DNA from: Halarcobacter mediterraneus
Lineage (GTDB): Bacteria > Campylobacterota > Campylobacteria > Campylobacterales > Arcobacteraceae
DNA length: 64,000 nucleotides
Direction: 5' to 3'
NCBI RefSeq assembly: GCF_004116625.1
Contig: NZ_NXIE01000002.1
Location: 248,001 to 312,000, forward strand
Positions 1 through 8,853 of this stretch are shown here, one piece after another; positions within the stretch are counted from its first letter, which is position 1; each line of letters opens with the position of its first letter. Made by a program: the position numbers and the translations under genes. The notes under the pieces are model-generated. The model was not told the DNA's origin, made no database searches, and saw only the letters and a list, made by a program, of their open reading frames with translations.

Positions 1-222
1 TTAAGAGAAATGGGGCAAGAAAATGAACTTATTACAATGGCTAATGAGAAACCTATTTTTTGCAGTAAATCTTTTTACTTCAATGATCAATATTTTATGG
101 ATAAGTTTAAAAAAGTATGCTTGCAATTAAAGCAAGTTAAAGGTCTACCAAATAGAGAACAATTAGAAAATGCTGTTAATAGCAATGAATTAAATATACA
201 AATAAAAAATATAAAAGGATAA
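1..222 (+). CDS. 3' end of an unidentified gene (partial)
   Basis: The reading frame is open to the first base of the window, so this is the C-terminal part of a longer protein. An internal ATG lies at 10 but there is no sign that it is the start. The visible part, about 73 residues, is charged and lysine-rich, with no membrane segment and no motif I recognise. It ends 3 bp before a lipoprotein gene that is itself coupled to trbM. By position it is therefore probably another component of the same conjugation (type IV secretion) operon. The function is unknown. Confidence 0.5.
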   Translation, partial: LREMGQENELITMANEKPIFCSKSFYFNDQYFMDKFKKVCLQLKQVKGLPNREQLENAVNSNELNIQIKNIKG

Positions 223-225
223 AAA

Positions 226-666
226 ATGAATAAAATAAAATTATTAGGAAGTTTAGCAATTACTGGATTATTATTAAGTGGGTGCTCTCAAAAAGCACCA
301 GATCCTAAACCAGTTGAAAACTGGGATAAAGGATCTTCTTTAACTATTAATAAATCTCTTTTATTAAAACAAACTGCAAGTGTACCAAAAGATCCTTTTT
401 TATCTACAAATAATTGGACTTATCAAGTTAATGCAACAAAAAAAGATAAAGAACTTTTTAGTAATGAACAAATTGTTAAAACTTTTTTAGTTGCACATAA
501 TGCAAAAGAGATAATTATAGTAGGTAGAAATGATTTAATAACAGATTATAGAGATTATTTTACAAATAATCAAGTTACAGCTTCAATTAAACTCCAACCA
601 GTTGTTCCAAAGGAAGAAAATTTTAATACAGTAAATATACTATTTTTTAATAAGGTTGAAAAATGA
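226..666 (+). CDS. Cag12-family (VirB7-like) lipoprotein of a type IV secretion system
   Basis: The 146-residue protein starts with a lipoprotein signal peptide ending in the lipobox LLSGC, so it should be lipidated at Cys20 and exported. A short proline-rich stretch follows (KAPDPKPVENWDKGS), then a compact domain of about 100 residues. This organisation, and the residues around NWTYQVN and the C-terminal VNILFF, resemble the Cag12/CagT family of small outer-membrane core lipoproteins found with conjugative and Cag-type T4SS. It has a good ribosome site (AAAGGAT). It overlaps trbM by 4 bp (ATGA), which implies translational coupling. The T4SS assignment is supported mainly by the TrbM neighbour. 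The family call itself is from memory and is moderate. Confidence 0.6.
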   Translation: MNKIKLLGSLAITGLLLSGCSQKAPDPKPVENWDKGSSLTINKSLLLKQTASVPKDPFLSTNNWTYQVNATKKDKELFSNEQIVKTFLVAHNAKEIIIVGRNDLITDYRDYFTNNQVTASIKLQPVVPKEENFNTVNILFFNKVEK

Positions 667-1298
667 AAAAAATAATAGTGAGCTCTTTAATGAGCTCTAT
701 TTTTACAACAACACTTTTAAGTCAAGATTTTTCATTTGCTGAGTTTACAGGAGATAAAAAATTAGCTTGTGAAGCTGTTCTTTGTTTATCTACTTCAAAT
801 CGTCCAAGTGAATGTGAACCATCAATAGAAAAATATTTTTCTATACTTAGAAAAAAAGCAGAAGATACCTTAGAAGCAAGAAAAGATTTTTTAGCTCTTT
901 GCCCTGTTGGAGATAGTGCAGAAGCAGATAAAGAGTTTCAAAATTTAAGAGACAATATAATCCCTTATATAACGGAAAATTGCTCTATTGAAAATTTAAA
1001 TCGAATAGAGTATGGAGAATATTATAAAAGAGATAGAAGAATTAATCCTGAGCTTACTAGATCTTGTGAATTATTAATGAGTAGTTCATATACTTACTTA
1101 AACCCTAAATATACTTGTTCAGGAGAATGGTATATACTTGAAGAATGGAACAGAGGTACAGTTCTTGAAAGAATCTCAGAAAAAGAATTTAGACAATTAC
1201 CAAGAAAAGAAACAAAAGTAAAAATGTTTGGAGATAATGAGACAGCATATTATAAATATGTTCCAATAAAAAAAGATTGTTGGGTATTTGAAAATTGA
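663..1298 (+). CDS. trbM: TrbM/KikA-type conjugal transfer protein
   Basis: This is a 211-residue exported protein with an N-terminal signal peptide (about residues 1-26). The segment right after it, FTGDKKLACEAVLCLSTS followed by RPSECEPSIEKYFSI, is the hallmark of the TrbM family (PF07424). It carries conserved cysteines and the LACEA.LCLS...P.EC signature. Further cysteines at the end of the domain (NCS, SCELL, TCSG, DCW) suggest disulfide bonding in the periplasm. TrbM is an accessory of conjugative transfer in IncP-like and Campylobacterota plasmids. The gene overlaps the lipoprotein gene by 4 bp. It is the last T4SS gene, since the next gene has its own promoter-like region. The element is cut by the window edge, so I cannot tell whether it is an intact plasmid-like element or a remnant. 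Confidence 0.8.
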   Translation: MKKIIVSSLMSSIFTTTLLSQDFSFAEFTGDKKLACEAVLCLSTSNRPSECEPSIEKYFSILRKKAEDTLEARKDFLALCPVGDSAEADKEFQNLRDNIIPYITENCSIENLNRIEYGEYYKRDRRINPELTRSCELLMSSSYTYLNPKYTCSGEWYILEEWNRGTVLERISEKEFRQLPRKETKVKMFGDNETAYYKYVPIKKDCWVFEN

Positions 1299-1367
1299 AA
1301 GAATAAAAGTAAACAACATTAAGAAAAAAAAGATATAATTTATTTTTATATAAAATAAAGAGATACT
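1299..1367 (+). promoter_or_regulatory. Putative promoter of the DUF2235 pair
   Basis: This is the only gap between the T4SS genes and the next two genes. It contains GATATAATTT (around 1332-1341), a good TATAAT -10 box, then an AAAGAG ribosome site just before the TTG start at 1368. It suggests that the lipase pair is transcribed separately from trbM. Confidence 0.4.
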
Positions 1368-1919
1368 TTGATTAATAAAATATTATTAATATTATTTACT
1401 TTACACTTATTAGGAGTTAAGATAATGGCAGAAGAACATATTATTAAATTTAGTGAATATCATGATTTAGGTTTTGATATTTATGAAGCAAGTGATGCTT
1501 CTCTTAGATATAGCAATTTATTTATGGGAAATCGTACAAAAGAGTTTGATGATGAGCCAAGAAATTTAGCTCCTAGTAAAACTTCTGAAGATGAAGAGGA
1601 TATGAGGGCAAATATGGGAATTTTTCCTGTTTTTGCTGGAAAAGTTAGACTTACTTGGCATGATTATAATGATAATCCAATTGAATATAGTTTTGATTTT
1701 AATGATATCTTTCCTGATAAGACTATTCCTTATCCAAAAGAGTTAGAAGATCTAATTATTTGGGAAGAGCCTTTAGAAGATGATCCTGGTATTATTTTAG
1801 AAATAATTAATAGAACTCTTAATATTTATACTATAGTTGATATAGATACACTAATTCCTGGAACAAATAAAATAAAAACTATCAGGTACCATGAAAAAGT
1901 ATATACTAAAGAGTTTTAA
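1368..1919 (+). CDS. Small exported protein, putative partner of the DUF2235 lipase
   Basis: This 183-residue protein is read from a TTG start with an AAAGAG ribosome site. The first 22 residues form a signal peptide with a hydrophobic core (ILLILFTLHLLGVKIMA). No lipobox cysteine is present, so it should be periplasmic or secreted. The middle holds a beta-rich segment, KVRLTWHDYNDNPIEYSFDF followed by NDIFPDK. This reminds me of small lipoproteins and accessory proteins encoded next to type VI lipase effectors, but I do not recognise a named family. It ends 3 bp before the DUF2235 gene. Inference from position: an immunity or adaptor protein that protects the periplasm against the lipase. 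Confidence 0.5.
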   Translation: MINKILLILFTLHLLGVKIMAEEHIIKFSEYHDLGFDIYEASDASLRYSNLFMGNRTKEFDDEPRNLAPSKTSEDEEDMRANMGIFPVFAGKVRLTWHDYNDNPIEYSFDFNDIFPDKTIPYPKELEDLIIWEEPLEDDPGIILEIINRTLNIYTIVDIDTLIPGTNKIKTIRYHEKVYTKEF

Positions 1920-1922
1920 TAA

Positions 1923-3107
1923 ATGGGAAATATTCTTTCTAAAAAAAATGTATCTTCTCACTCTTTAGATGAAAAAGATTGGGAACTTTATAATGACAAT
2001 TTAAACAGTTTCAACTCTTTTAAAATCCCTAAAATCTTTGATGAAAAAAACAAACATGATTATCTTTTTATTGCTTTAGCTGATGGAACTGAAAATGATT
2101 TAAAAGATCCTAAAAGATATACCAATGTTGCTAAACTTCATGAGGAACTTAGAGATAATAAAAATATAAATATAAAATTTGAATATGTAACAGGAGTTGG
2201 AACTTATGAAGGAAAAGGAAATATTATAGATAAAACCATGGCTAAAGTTGATGCTGCTTTTTCTTTCTCTCATAAAAAAAGAGTTGAAAGACTATATAAA
2301 AGTTTTTCTAAGCAAGCAAATATTTGGAAAAGTAATGATCCAAAAGCTAATATCTCTATTGTTGAAGTCGGTTTTAGTAGAGGCTCTGGTGTTATTGCTT
2401 TACTTAATCAAATGATTCATGAAAAAGGAATAAAAGATACTATAAATAAAGTTTGGAAAGATGGAGAAAAAGTATTGACAGGAGACTATCTAATCAAACC
2501 TGGACAAACTCCTCAAGCTGTTCTTCTTTATGATCCTGTTACTACTTATATGAAAGAAAACTTCTCTTTATCAAATTCTACAATCTCTGCTTTACAAATT
2601 AATGCTAATAATGAATATAGAGATTTATTCCCTCTCTCTCACATTGCCCAAGGCAAGAATCAACTTCAAATATCTCTTCCTGGTTGTCACACTGATATTG
2701 GTGGGGGATATGATAAAAATGGTTTATCTTTTTATAGTAAGAATATTGCTAATCAATATTTAAATAAAATGATTAATACCAAAGAACTTTTATTTAAAAA
2801 AACTAGATTACCCTCAAAAGATGATCCTTCTATTGTTATTCATCATTCTGAAGAACATAATATTCTATATAAGAAAGAAGAGCAAAGAGGTGTCATTTTT
2901 ATGGACAAAAACCAATATGACTTAAAGACAAAATCACTAAATATCTCTTCTTTAGATAAATCAAACTTTTTTTATCGTTCAAACTCTATGAATAATAAAA
3001 TTAAAGAATTTAAAAACCAAAGACTTAAACAGCTCAACTCCCAGAATAAGCAATTAAATAAAAATGAAATTTCAAAAAATATTGATTTAGAAAAATCTAT
3101 TTTTTAG
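1923..3107 (+). CDS. DUF2235 protein, Tle1-like phospholipase effector candidate
   Basis: This 394-residue protein has no signal peptide. It carries the DUF2235 alpha/beta-hydrolase signature: ADGTEND near residues 53-59, the nucleophile elbow GFSRG at residues 150-154 (putative catalytic Ser152), and GCHTDIGGGY at about 254-263, matching the usual G.HsDiGGGY block. In characterised Tle1 proteins this fold is a phospholipase A delivered by type VI secretion. No VgrG, PAAR or Hcp gene is visible here; the only secretion genes are the T4SS ones upstream. The C-terminal 60 residues are Lys/Asn-rich and probably disordered. The gene is convergent with the RND gene, with 5 bp between stops. The DUF2235 call is strong; the substrate and delivery route are inference. 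Confidence 0.75.
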   Translation: MGNILSKKNVSSHSLDEKDWELYNDNLNSFNSFKIPKIFDEKNKHDYLFIALADGTENDLKDPKRYTNVAKLHEELRDNKNINIKFEYVTGVGTYEGKGNIIDKTMAKVDAAFSFSHKKRVERLYKSFSKQANIWKSNDPKANISIVEVGFSRGSGVIALLNQMIHEKGIKDTINKVWKDGEKVLTGDYLIKPGQTPQAVLLYDPVTTYMKENFSLSNSTISALQINANNEYRDLFPLSHIAQGKNQLQISLPGCHTDIGGGYDKNGLSFYSKNIANQYLNKMINTKELLFKKTRLPSKDDPSIVIHHSEEHNILYKKEEQRGVIFMDKNQYDLKTKSLNISSLDKSNFFYRSNSMNNKIKEFKNQRLKQLNSQNKQLNKNEISKNIDLEKSIF

Positions 3108-3112
3108 ATTCC

Positions 3113-6100
3113 TTAATTTTTTATCTTAAATAAAGTTGCATAAAAAGCTGGTACATATATAAGATTTAAAACTGTTCCCCAAAGGATTCCAAAACCAAGT
3201 GATACAGCTATTGGCTGTAACATAACAGATTCTCCACTTGGGAAAAATATTAAAGTAAATAATCCAAGCATAGTAGTAATAGAAGTGATAAGTATAGGTC
3301 TTACTCTTTGTTTTGCTTTTAAGAAAAAGTCTTCTTTCGTTTTACTATGTTGTAAAAAATCAAGCATAACAATTCCATCATTTATAACAACTCCTGCTAA
3401 TCCTAACATTCCAATTAGAGATTGTGAGTTTAGATTTATTCCTACAATAAAGTGTCCAACAATTGGTCCTAAAATTGTAAAAGGAATAACAGATAAAATC
3501 ACAAAAGCACTTTTAAAAGAAGGAAAGTTTATAAGTAAAGTTATAAAAATCAAAAACATAGCAACTAAAAAAGCTTTTAATAAATCAAATGCCATTTTAT
3601 CGCTTTTTTCTTTTTCTCCACCAAAGTCTATAACAATACCCTTTTCTCTTGCATTCTCAAACTCTATTTCAAGTTTTTTCAATACTTCATTGGCATTGAT
3701 TATTGTATTATCTACATTTGCAAATATTTTTTTATAAATTTTCCCATCTTCTTTATCTATTCTTTCAAAGTTTTTTTCAATAGTAAAATTAACAACCTCA
3801 TCTAATAAAACAAATTGATTATTACCAAAAGGAACTTGGAATCTTTTCAACTCTTCAAAATTATCTTTATACAAGGATTTTGTCATAACTTTTACTATTC
3901 CATCTTTATTAAAAGTAGTGGTTTGTTCTTTTTCCAAAAAGAAATTATTTATTGCATTTGCTATTTTTGTATCTGTTAAACCTAAAGTTTTCCCATATTG
4001 ATTTACTTTAAATTTATATTCATTATCACTTAATTTTGTATTATCACTTATATCTTTTACACCTTTAATATTTTCTAGTTTATTTTTAATATCTCCAATT
4101 GTTTCTATAAGCATCGTAGTGTCATCAGAACTTAATAGTATTTCAATATCTGTTTGAACAACTCCTATTCCTCTTGTAATTACATTATGCTCTAAAACAT
4201 TATCATCTTTAAATAAAGGTAATAATAGTTCTTGAATTCTATTCATAGCTTCATTTGTACTGATTAATCTTGTTTTATTATTCCTTTCAAAGTCAAAACT
4301 TAGATTTAATACTGGATTTATATAACTTTCAATAAAGTTTTCATCTCTAAAATCTTCTAAAACTACAAAAATGGTAAAACCATTTTCAATAGTCTCACTA
4401 GAACCTGTAATATCCCTATACCAACCAATATAACTATCAATATTTTTTATATAAATATTTTTTGAACTTTCCAATAAGAGTTTTTCATATTTTTTTGCTA
4501 TTTCATCAGTTTTATGTAAAGGCATAGATTTATTAAGTTTTACAGATAAAATAATATTATTTGAATCCATATCAGGGAAAAACTGAAATCTACTATTTGA
4601 AATTACTAAATAAATAATAGAAAAAACAAGTATAAAAAACCCTATTAAAAAACTTTTCTTATATTCTATAGTTTTGTGCAAAATACGTTCATAAAGATTA
4701 TAAACTTTTGTCCAGTCCAACTGCTTTTCTTTTGCTTTTAATATATGTTTTGAATGTAAAGGTAAAAATAAAAACGACTCAATAATAGAAGATAGAATTA
4801 AACAAGAAATTACTATAGGAACAAGTTTCATTAGAAGTCCCATTTCTCCACTAATCAAAAGCATAGGTAAAAAAGCAAATACTGTTGTCATACCTGCAAT
4901 TATTACTGGAACTATCATTTGTTTAGTTCCTTTTAATATAGCTTCTTCTTTACTTTCACCTTCATCTAAATATCTTTGAATATTTTCACTTACTATAATT
5001 GCATCATCAACTACAATACCAAGGGCAATAAGCATTGCCATCATAGACATCATATTTAAACTATAACCCATAAGTTCAATAAAAATTAAACCTATAATAA
5101 AAGAAAAAGGTATTCCAAGAACAATAACGAAAGACAGTCTTGCACTAATCAAAATATACATAGCAAAAGCTACTAAAATCAATCCTAAAGTAATATTTGA
5201 AATAATAGTTTTTATTCTATCACTAATAGGTATTGAATTATCATTTGTAATTGTTAAAGTTATATCTTTATGTTTTTTTTGAGTTTGTTCTACTAAATCT
5301 CTAACTCTTTTTGATAGTTTAATACTATCCCCTACTTTATCCTTATAGACTCTTAGACTTATTGTATTTTTTCCATTTAGTCTTGCAATAGTATCCTGAG
5401 AAGGAAGCCCTATATTTATATCAGCAATATCTTTTAAAAATACTTTTTTATTATCAACTTCAAGTACAGCACTTTTCCAAAAGTTTTTATCAAATTTATC
5501 GTTTTTTGCACTTAGATAAATATGATTCCCAACTTGCTCAATATTAGCAACAGGATAAATATAAGACAACTCTCTAATGGCATTTATAATACTTGTACTA
5601 TTTAATTCATAGCTATTAATTTTTTTATGATTTAAGATAATACTTACTTGTAAATCTGAGTCTCCATAAATATCTATTTGACTGATATGATCAATTTGCA
5701 TTAAAGAAGATTTTAGATTCTCTGAAATATCTTGTAAGAGTTTTCTATTTACAGAACTAGAGCTTAATGAAATACTAAGAAGTGACCATTGAGAATTAAT
5801 ACTTGAAACAGTAGGTTCATCCATATCACTTGGAAGATATTTTTTTGCAATACTTACAGCATCTTTTAAATCATTTGTCACTTCACTTTTATCTGCCATA
5901 TCTTGAAGTTCTACTTTAATACTAAAATATCCAGAAGAGATAAAAGTAGATACTTTTTCAACACCTGCAATTGATTCTATTTGATTTTCTATTTCTGAAA
6001 CTGCAAAATTATTTAGATTTTGAGCACTTGCACCATTATAATAACCTGTAACCCTAAGAGCTTCTAGTTGAGTACTTGGAAAAATCTCTTTAGGTATTTT

Positions 6101-6193
6101 TATAAAAGAAAAAATCCCCATAACAAAAATAAACAACAAGAGTGTATGATTTAAATTTGAGTTCTTTAAAAAGTAATTGATTAATTTATTCAT
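3113..6193 (-). CDS. RND-family efflux permease (AcrB/MexB-like superfamily)
   Basis: This 1026-residue inner-membrane pump has the full RND layout: TM1 at the N-terminus, a large periplasmic porter loop (about 35-330), TM2-6, an amphipathic stretch, TM7 near residue 510, a second large loop, and TM8-12. TM4 carries the paired aspartates of the proton relay in GIVVDDAIIVSEN, and the second half repeats the pattern as GVVINDGIVMLDF. It is driven by the proton gradient and should export small molecules with a fusion protein and an outer-membrane channel. Neither partner is encoded next to it. The ribosome site is weak (ACAAGG, 12 nt before ATG). Its 120-bp leader contains a 25-nt motif also found upstream of the siderophore-receptor operon and fecI. 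The substrate is unknown. Confidence 0.9.
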   Translation of the reverse strand: MNKLINYFLKNSNLNHTLLLFIFVMGIFSFIKIPKEIFPSTQLEALRVTGYYNGASAQNLNNFAVSEIENQIESIAGVEKVSTFISSGYFSIKVELQDMADKSEVTNDLKDAVSIAKKYLPSDMDEPTVSSINSQWSLLSISLSSSSVNRKLLQDISENLKSSLMQIDHISQIDIYGDSDLQVSIILNHKKINSYELNSTSIINAIRELSYIYPVANIEQVGNHIYLSAKNDKFDKNFWKSAVLEVDNKKVFLKDIADINIGLPSQDTIARLNGKNTISLRVYKDKVGDSIKLSKRVRDLVEQTQKKHKDITLTITNDNSIPISDRIKTIISNITLGLILVAFAMYILISARLSFVIVLGIPFSFIIGLIFIELMGYSLNMMSMMAMLIALGIVVDDAIIVSENIQRYLDEGESKEEAILKGTKQMIVPVIIAGMTTVFAFLPMLLISGEMGLLMKLVPIVISCLILSSIIESFLFLPLHSKHILKAKEKQLDWTKVYNLYERILHKTIEYKKSFLIGFFILVFSIIYLVISNSRFQFFPDMDSNNIILSVKLNKSMPLHKTDEIAKKYEKLLLESSKNIYIKNIDSYIGWYRDITGSSETIENGFTIFVVLEDFRDENFIESYINPVLNLSFDFERNNKTRLISTNEAMNRIQELLLPLFKDDNVLEHNVITRGIGVVQTDIEILLSSDDTTMLIETIGDIKNKLENIKGVKDISDNTKLSDNEYKFKVNQYGKTLGLTDTKIANAINNFFLEKEQTTTFNKDGIVKVMTKSLYKDNFEELKRFQVPFGNNQFVLLDEVVNFTIEKNFERIDKEDGKIYKKIFANVDNTIINANEVLKKLEIEFENAREKGIVIDFGGEKEKSDKMAFDLLKAFLVAMFLIFITLLINFPSFKSAFVILSVIPFTILGPIVGHFIVGINLNSQSLIGMLGLAGVVINDGIVMLDFLQHSKTKEDFFLKAKQRVRPILITSITTMLGLFTLIFFPSGESVMLQPIAVSLGFGILWGTVLNLIYVPAFYATLFKIKN

Positions 6194-6277
6194 AAATGAT
6201 AGATGCCTTGTAAATATTATTAATAGTTAATATCAATATATTATTATATATTATAATATATAAATTGCATTTTAATG

Positions 6278-6302
6278 AAAAGTCTCACATGACAAGCAGG
6301 AT
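6278..6302 (-). promoter_or_regulatory. Copy 1 of a shared 25-nt upstream motif
   Basis: On the plus strand it reads AAAAGTC, 3 nt, CATG, W, CAAGCA, RR, AT. It lies 85 bp upstream of the RND permease start. The kinase gene on the other side also runs on the minus strand and ends at 6313, so only the RND gene can be its target. Two further copies sit at 13695 and 30361 in the same orientation relative to minus-strand genes. Confidence 0.45.
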
Positions 6303-6312
6303 TATAAAAGAA

Positions 6313-8025
6313 TCAAACCAAGATCTTAAAACAAGCCCCCTCTTTTTTATTTGAAACTAAAAGTTCCCCTTTAAAATGGGAATCTATAATTGTCTTTGAC
6401 ATATAAAGACCTATTCCACTTCCATTTTCTTTTGTACTAAAATAAGGTTCAAAAATTTTATTAATATTTTTTAAGCTAATTCCACCTGCATTATCACAAA
6501 CTTTTACTTCACTTTTATTATTTTTAACATCTACTTTTATAGAAATACTTGCATTATTAACTTTTTTATTAATTAATTCATCTTTTGCATTTGTTAAAAG
6601 ATTTAAAATAACTTGACAATATTCATTTTCATAGGATTTTATCTGCTTATCTTTTATCACTTCTAATTTAATTTGTATTGAATAAATTTCTAAAAGAGGT
6701 TTTATTATCTCTATAGATTTTTTTACAGCTTCTGCTACCCAAAAAATTTCTTTTTCTTTTGTTGGCTTATAAAAATCCCTAAAACTATCAATTGTTTTTG
6801 ACATAAAGTCTATTTGTTCATTTGACTCCTCTATTTTTTCATTTACAAACTCTTTACTAAGTTCTTGGGATGAAGCTAATTGTAAATTCATATTAATAAA
6901 ACTTAAGTGAGTTAGAGGTTGTCTCCATTGATGGGCTATATTATTTATCATTTCTCCCATGGAAGCTAGCTTACTTTTATGAATTAAAAGTTTCTCTTTT
7001 TCATTTTGTTCATTAACTATTTCTCTTAACATTAAAGCTAAAGCAAAACTAAAAACCAAAGACTCTAAAGGAGCAACAAGATGAATTGCATATATTCCAC
7101 TTATTGGAAAATAGTAATTTTCAATTAATAAAATTAAAATAAACATTAAAGCCCAGCCCAAAGTATAAATAATTGCATATTTATTTTTATTAAGTATTGC
7201 TATAAATCCAGCAAAAGAAGGAACTAAAAAACCAAAAGAAAAAGGCATATATTCATAAAGAATAGAATATTTATAATATGAAATTGCAAGAATATCTAAT
7301 ACATTTAAAAGAATAAAAAAGTTTAATACTATATTTGTTTTAGGCATTATTTTTCTTGTATTTAAAATCTCTTTTGCAAATAAAAGGGTAAATAAAAATC
7401 CTAAAGTCTCAAAAATATCCACAAAGGCTTGGGTGTAAATAAAATCTTCATTAGGATAGGATTTAAAACTACAATAAACAAAACCTACTAAAGATAGTAA
7501 CACAAAAAATTGCATTAAAGAGTAATATAAAAAACATTTTCGCTTTGAAGAAATATAAATAATTAGATAATATAAAAAAGCAGAAAAGATAATTCCATAT
7601 GCAAGTCCATATAAAATCCCTTCGTAGTGTAATAAATATTTATATTCAAACTCATTTATAAGATTAATTCTAAATTCAGCTATCTTAGCTTGTTTGTATG
7701 AATAGTTGAAAAAAATCTTTTCAGGGGTATTTTTATTTATTTTTAAAATTAAAATATTATTTTGTCTAATATAGGGTAAATTTGTATAAACTAAAGAGTC
7801 TATATCTGAAATAACAGTCATATAATAAGTATTTTTCTTTATATTTTTTAAATCAAGTCTTATTGAAAATTTATTTATTTTTTTATTTTGATACTCTGAA
7901 TACTGTAAATCTTTATAGATTTTAAAATCTTCTGAGATATAAGCATTTTCAACAATTTTAGAATAATAATTTTTTCCATAAAGAGTTGAAAAAAATAGTA
8001 AAAAAGAAAATATATATTTTATCAT
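6313..8025 (-). CDS. 7TM sensor histidine kinase (7TMR-DISM type)
   Basis: This 570-residue sensor has a signal peptide (1-17), an extracytoplasmic beta domain of the 7TMR-DISMED2 type (about 20-130), and seven transmembrane helices (about 135-335). A short coiled linker and a HisKA domain follow, with the phospho-acceptor in NIAHQWRQP (His365). The ATPase domain shows the N-box NLLTNAKDE, the G1 box DNAGG and the G2 box GSGIGLYMSK. It should autophosphorylate and pass the phosphate to the regulator encoded immediately upstream (4-bp ATGA overlap, same strand). In this family the extracellular domain is thought to bind carbohydrate-like or other small ligands; the ligand here is unknown. The adjacent RND gene is a possible target. 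Confidence 0.9.
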   Translation of the reverse strand: MIKYIFSFLLFFSTLYGKNYYSKIVENAYISEDFKIYKDLQYSEYQNKKINKFSIRLDLKNIKKNTYYMTVISDIDSLVYTNLPYIRQNNILILKINKNTPEKIFFNYSYKQAKIAEFRINLINEFEYKYLLHYEGILYGLAYGIIFSAFLYYLIIYISSKRKCFLYYSLMQFFVLLSLVGFVYCSFKSYPNEDFIYTQAFVDIFETLGFLFTLLFAKEILNTRKIMPKTNIVLNFFILLNVLDILAISYYKYSILYEYMPFSFGFLVPSFAGFIAILNKNKYAIIYTLGWALMFILILLIENYYFPISGIYAIHLVAPLESLVFSFALALMLREIVNEQNEKEKLLIHKSKLASMGEMINNIAHQWRQPLTHLSFINMNLQLASSQELSKEFVNEKIEESNEQIDFMSKTIDSFRDFYKPTKEKEIFWVAEAVKKSIEIIKPLLEIYSIQIKLEVIKDKQIKSYENEYCQVILNLLTNAKDELINKKVNNASISIKVDVKNNKSEVKVCDNAGGISLKNINKIFEPYFSTKENGSGIGLYMSKTIIDSHFKGELLVSNKKEGACFKILV

Positions 8026-8708
8026 GCAATCAGTTCTATTTTATATCCCAATTTTGAGATATTTCTTATGCAGTTATCAGGAAGCTTTTTTCTTAAATCT
8101 CTAACTAATAACCTTATAGCATTTTCACTCATATACTCCCCATTCCAAATATAACTTTGTAATTCTTCATAAGTAACTGCTCTTGGGAACTTCTCACATA
8201 AAAGATTAAGAAGCTTTTGTTCATTTTTAGAAAGATTAATTATTTGATTCTCATAGTTTAATACATCATTTAATACATCATAATAACAAGTTTTAGAAAA
8301 ATATTTTTTGCTATTTTTATCTTTAAAGATATTCTTAGCACACTCTAAAAGTAAGGGATAAATAGTTTCATGACGAATTGGTTTAGTTAAATATTTTACT
8401 AAACCTAAATCAATAGCATCAAGTAAATAGTTTTTATCCGTAAAAGCACTTAAAACAATAAATTGAGTTTTTTTATCATATTCTCTTATTTTTCTTACCA
8501 TATCCAAACCATTTAATTTTGGCATTTTTATATCAGTAATCACAATATTCGGTTTATATTTATTTATAATATCAATTGCTTCAAAAGCATCTTTTGCTTC
8601 TAATACATTGTTAAATAAACGATTCAAATATGATACGGCATTAGTTCTAATATTATCTTCATCTTCTACATATAGAATTTTTAAATTTTTATACTCTTCC
8701 TTTGGCAT
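8022..8708 (-). CDS. OmpR/PhoB-type response regulator
   Basis: This 228-residue protein has a receiver domain at residues 8-122 (acidic patch VEDED, phosphorylation site Asp59 in VITDIKMP, switch Ser in VLSAF, Lys in LTKP). A C-terminal winged-helix DNA-binding domain follows at about 135-226 (LSKNEQKLLNLL, and LVRDLRKKLP for the recognition helix). It is co-transcribed with the 7TM kinase and overlaps it by 4 bp. The start is notable: a perfect TATAAT box (8719-8714 on the minus strand) ends only 5 nt before the ATG. Transcription would therefore begin at or next to the start codon, and there is no ribosome site. The mRNA is probably leaderless. Confidence 0.92.
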   Translation of the reverse strand: MPKEEYKNLKILYVEDEDNIRTNAVSYLNRLFNNVLEAKDAFEAIDIINKYKPNIVITDIKMPKLNGLDMVRKIREYDKKTQFIVLSAFTDKNYLLDAIDLGLVKYLTKPIRHETIYPLLLECAKNIFKDKNSKKYFSKTCYYDVLNDVLNYENQIINLSKNEQKLLNLLCEKFPRAVTYEELQSYIWNGEYMSENAIRLLVRDLRKKLPDNCIRNISKLGYKIELIA

Positions 8709-8853
8709 AGCGTATTATATTGAATATTCTATTAATTTTAATAGTCATACTCATAATTGTGCTTAAAAATACAATTTTTTATCACAACTATTAATACTCA
8801 AAATTTATATTATATGAAATTTTATACATTATAATTTTGCAAAAAGGACAAAA

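Noticed and set aside
1-3107. A type VI secretion cluster
   Set aside because: Only the DUF2235 protein hints at T6SS; no VgrG, Hcp, PAAR or structural Tss gene is present, and the upstream genes belong to a T4SS.
3285-3737. Open frame of 150 codons on the plus strand
   Set aside because: It lies fully antisense inside the RND permease gene, has low-complexity composition and no ribosome site.
6268-6302. The shared 25-nt motif as a sigma-70 -35 element
   Set aside because: It contains TTGWCA toward the gene, but no -10-like sequence follows at 16-18 bp in the copies examined.
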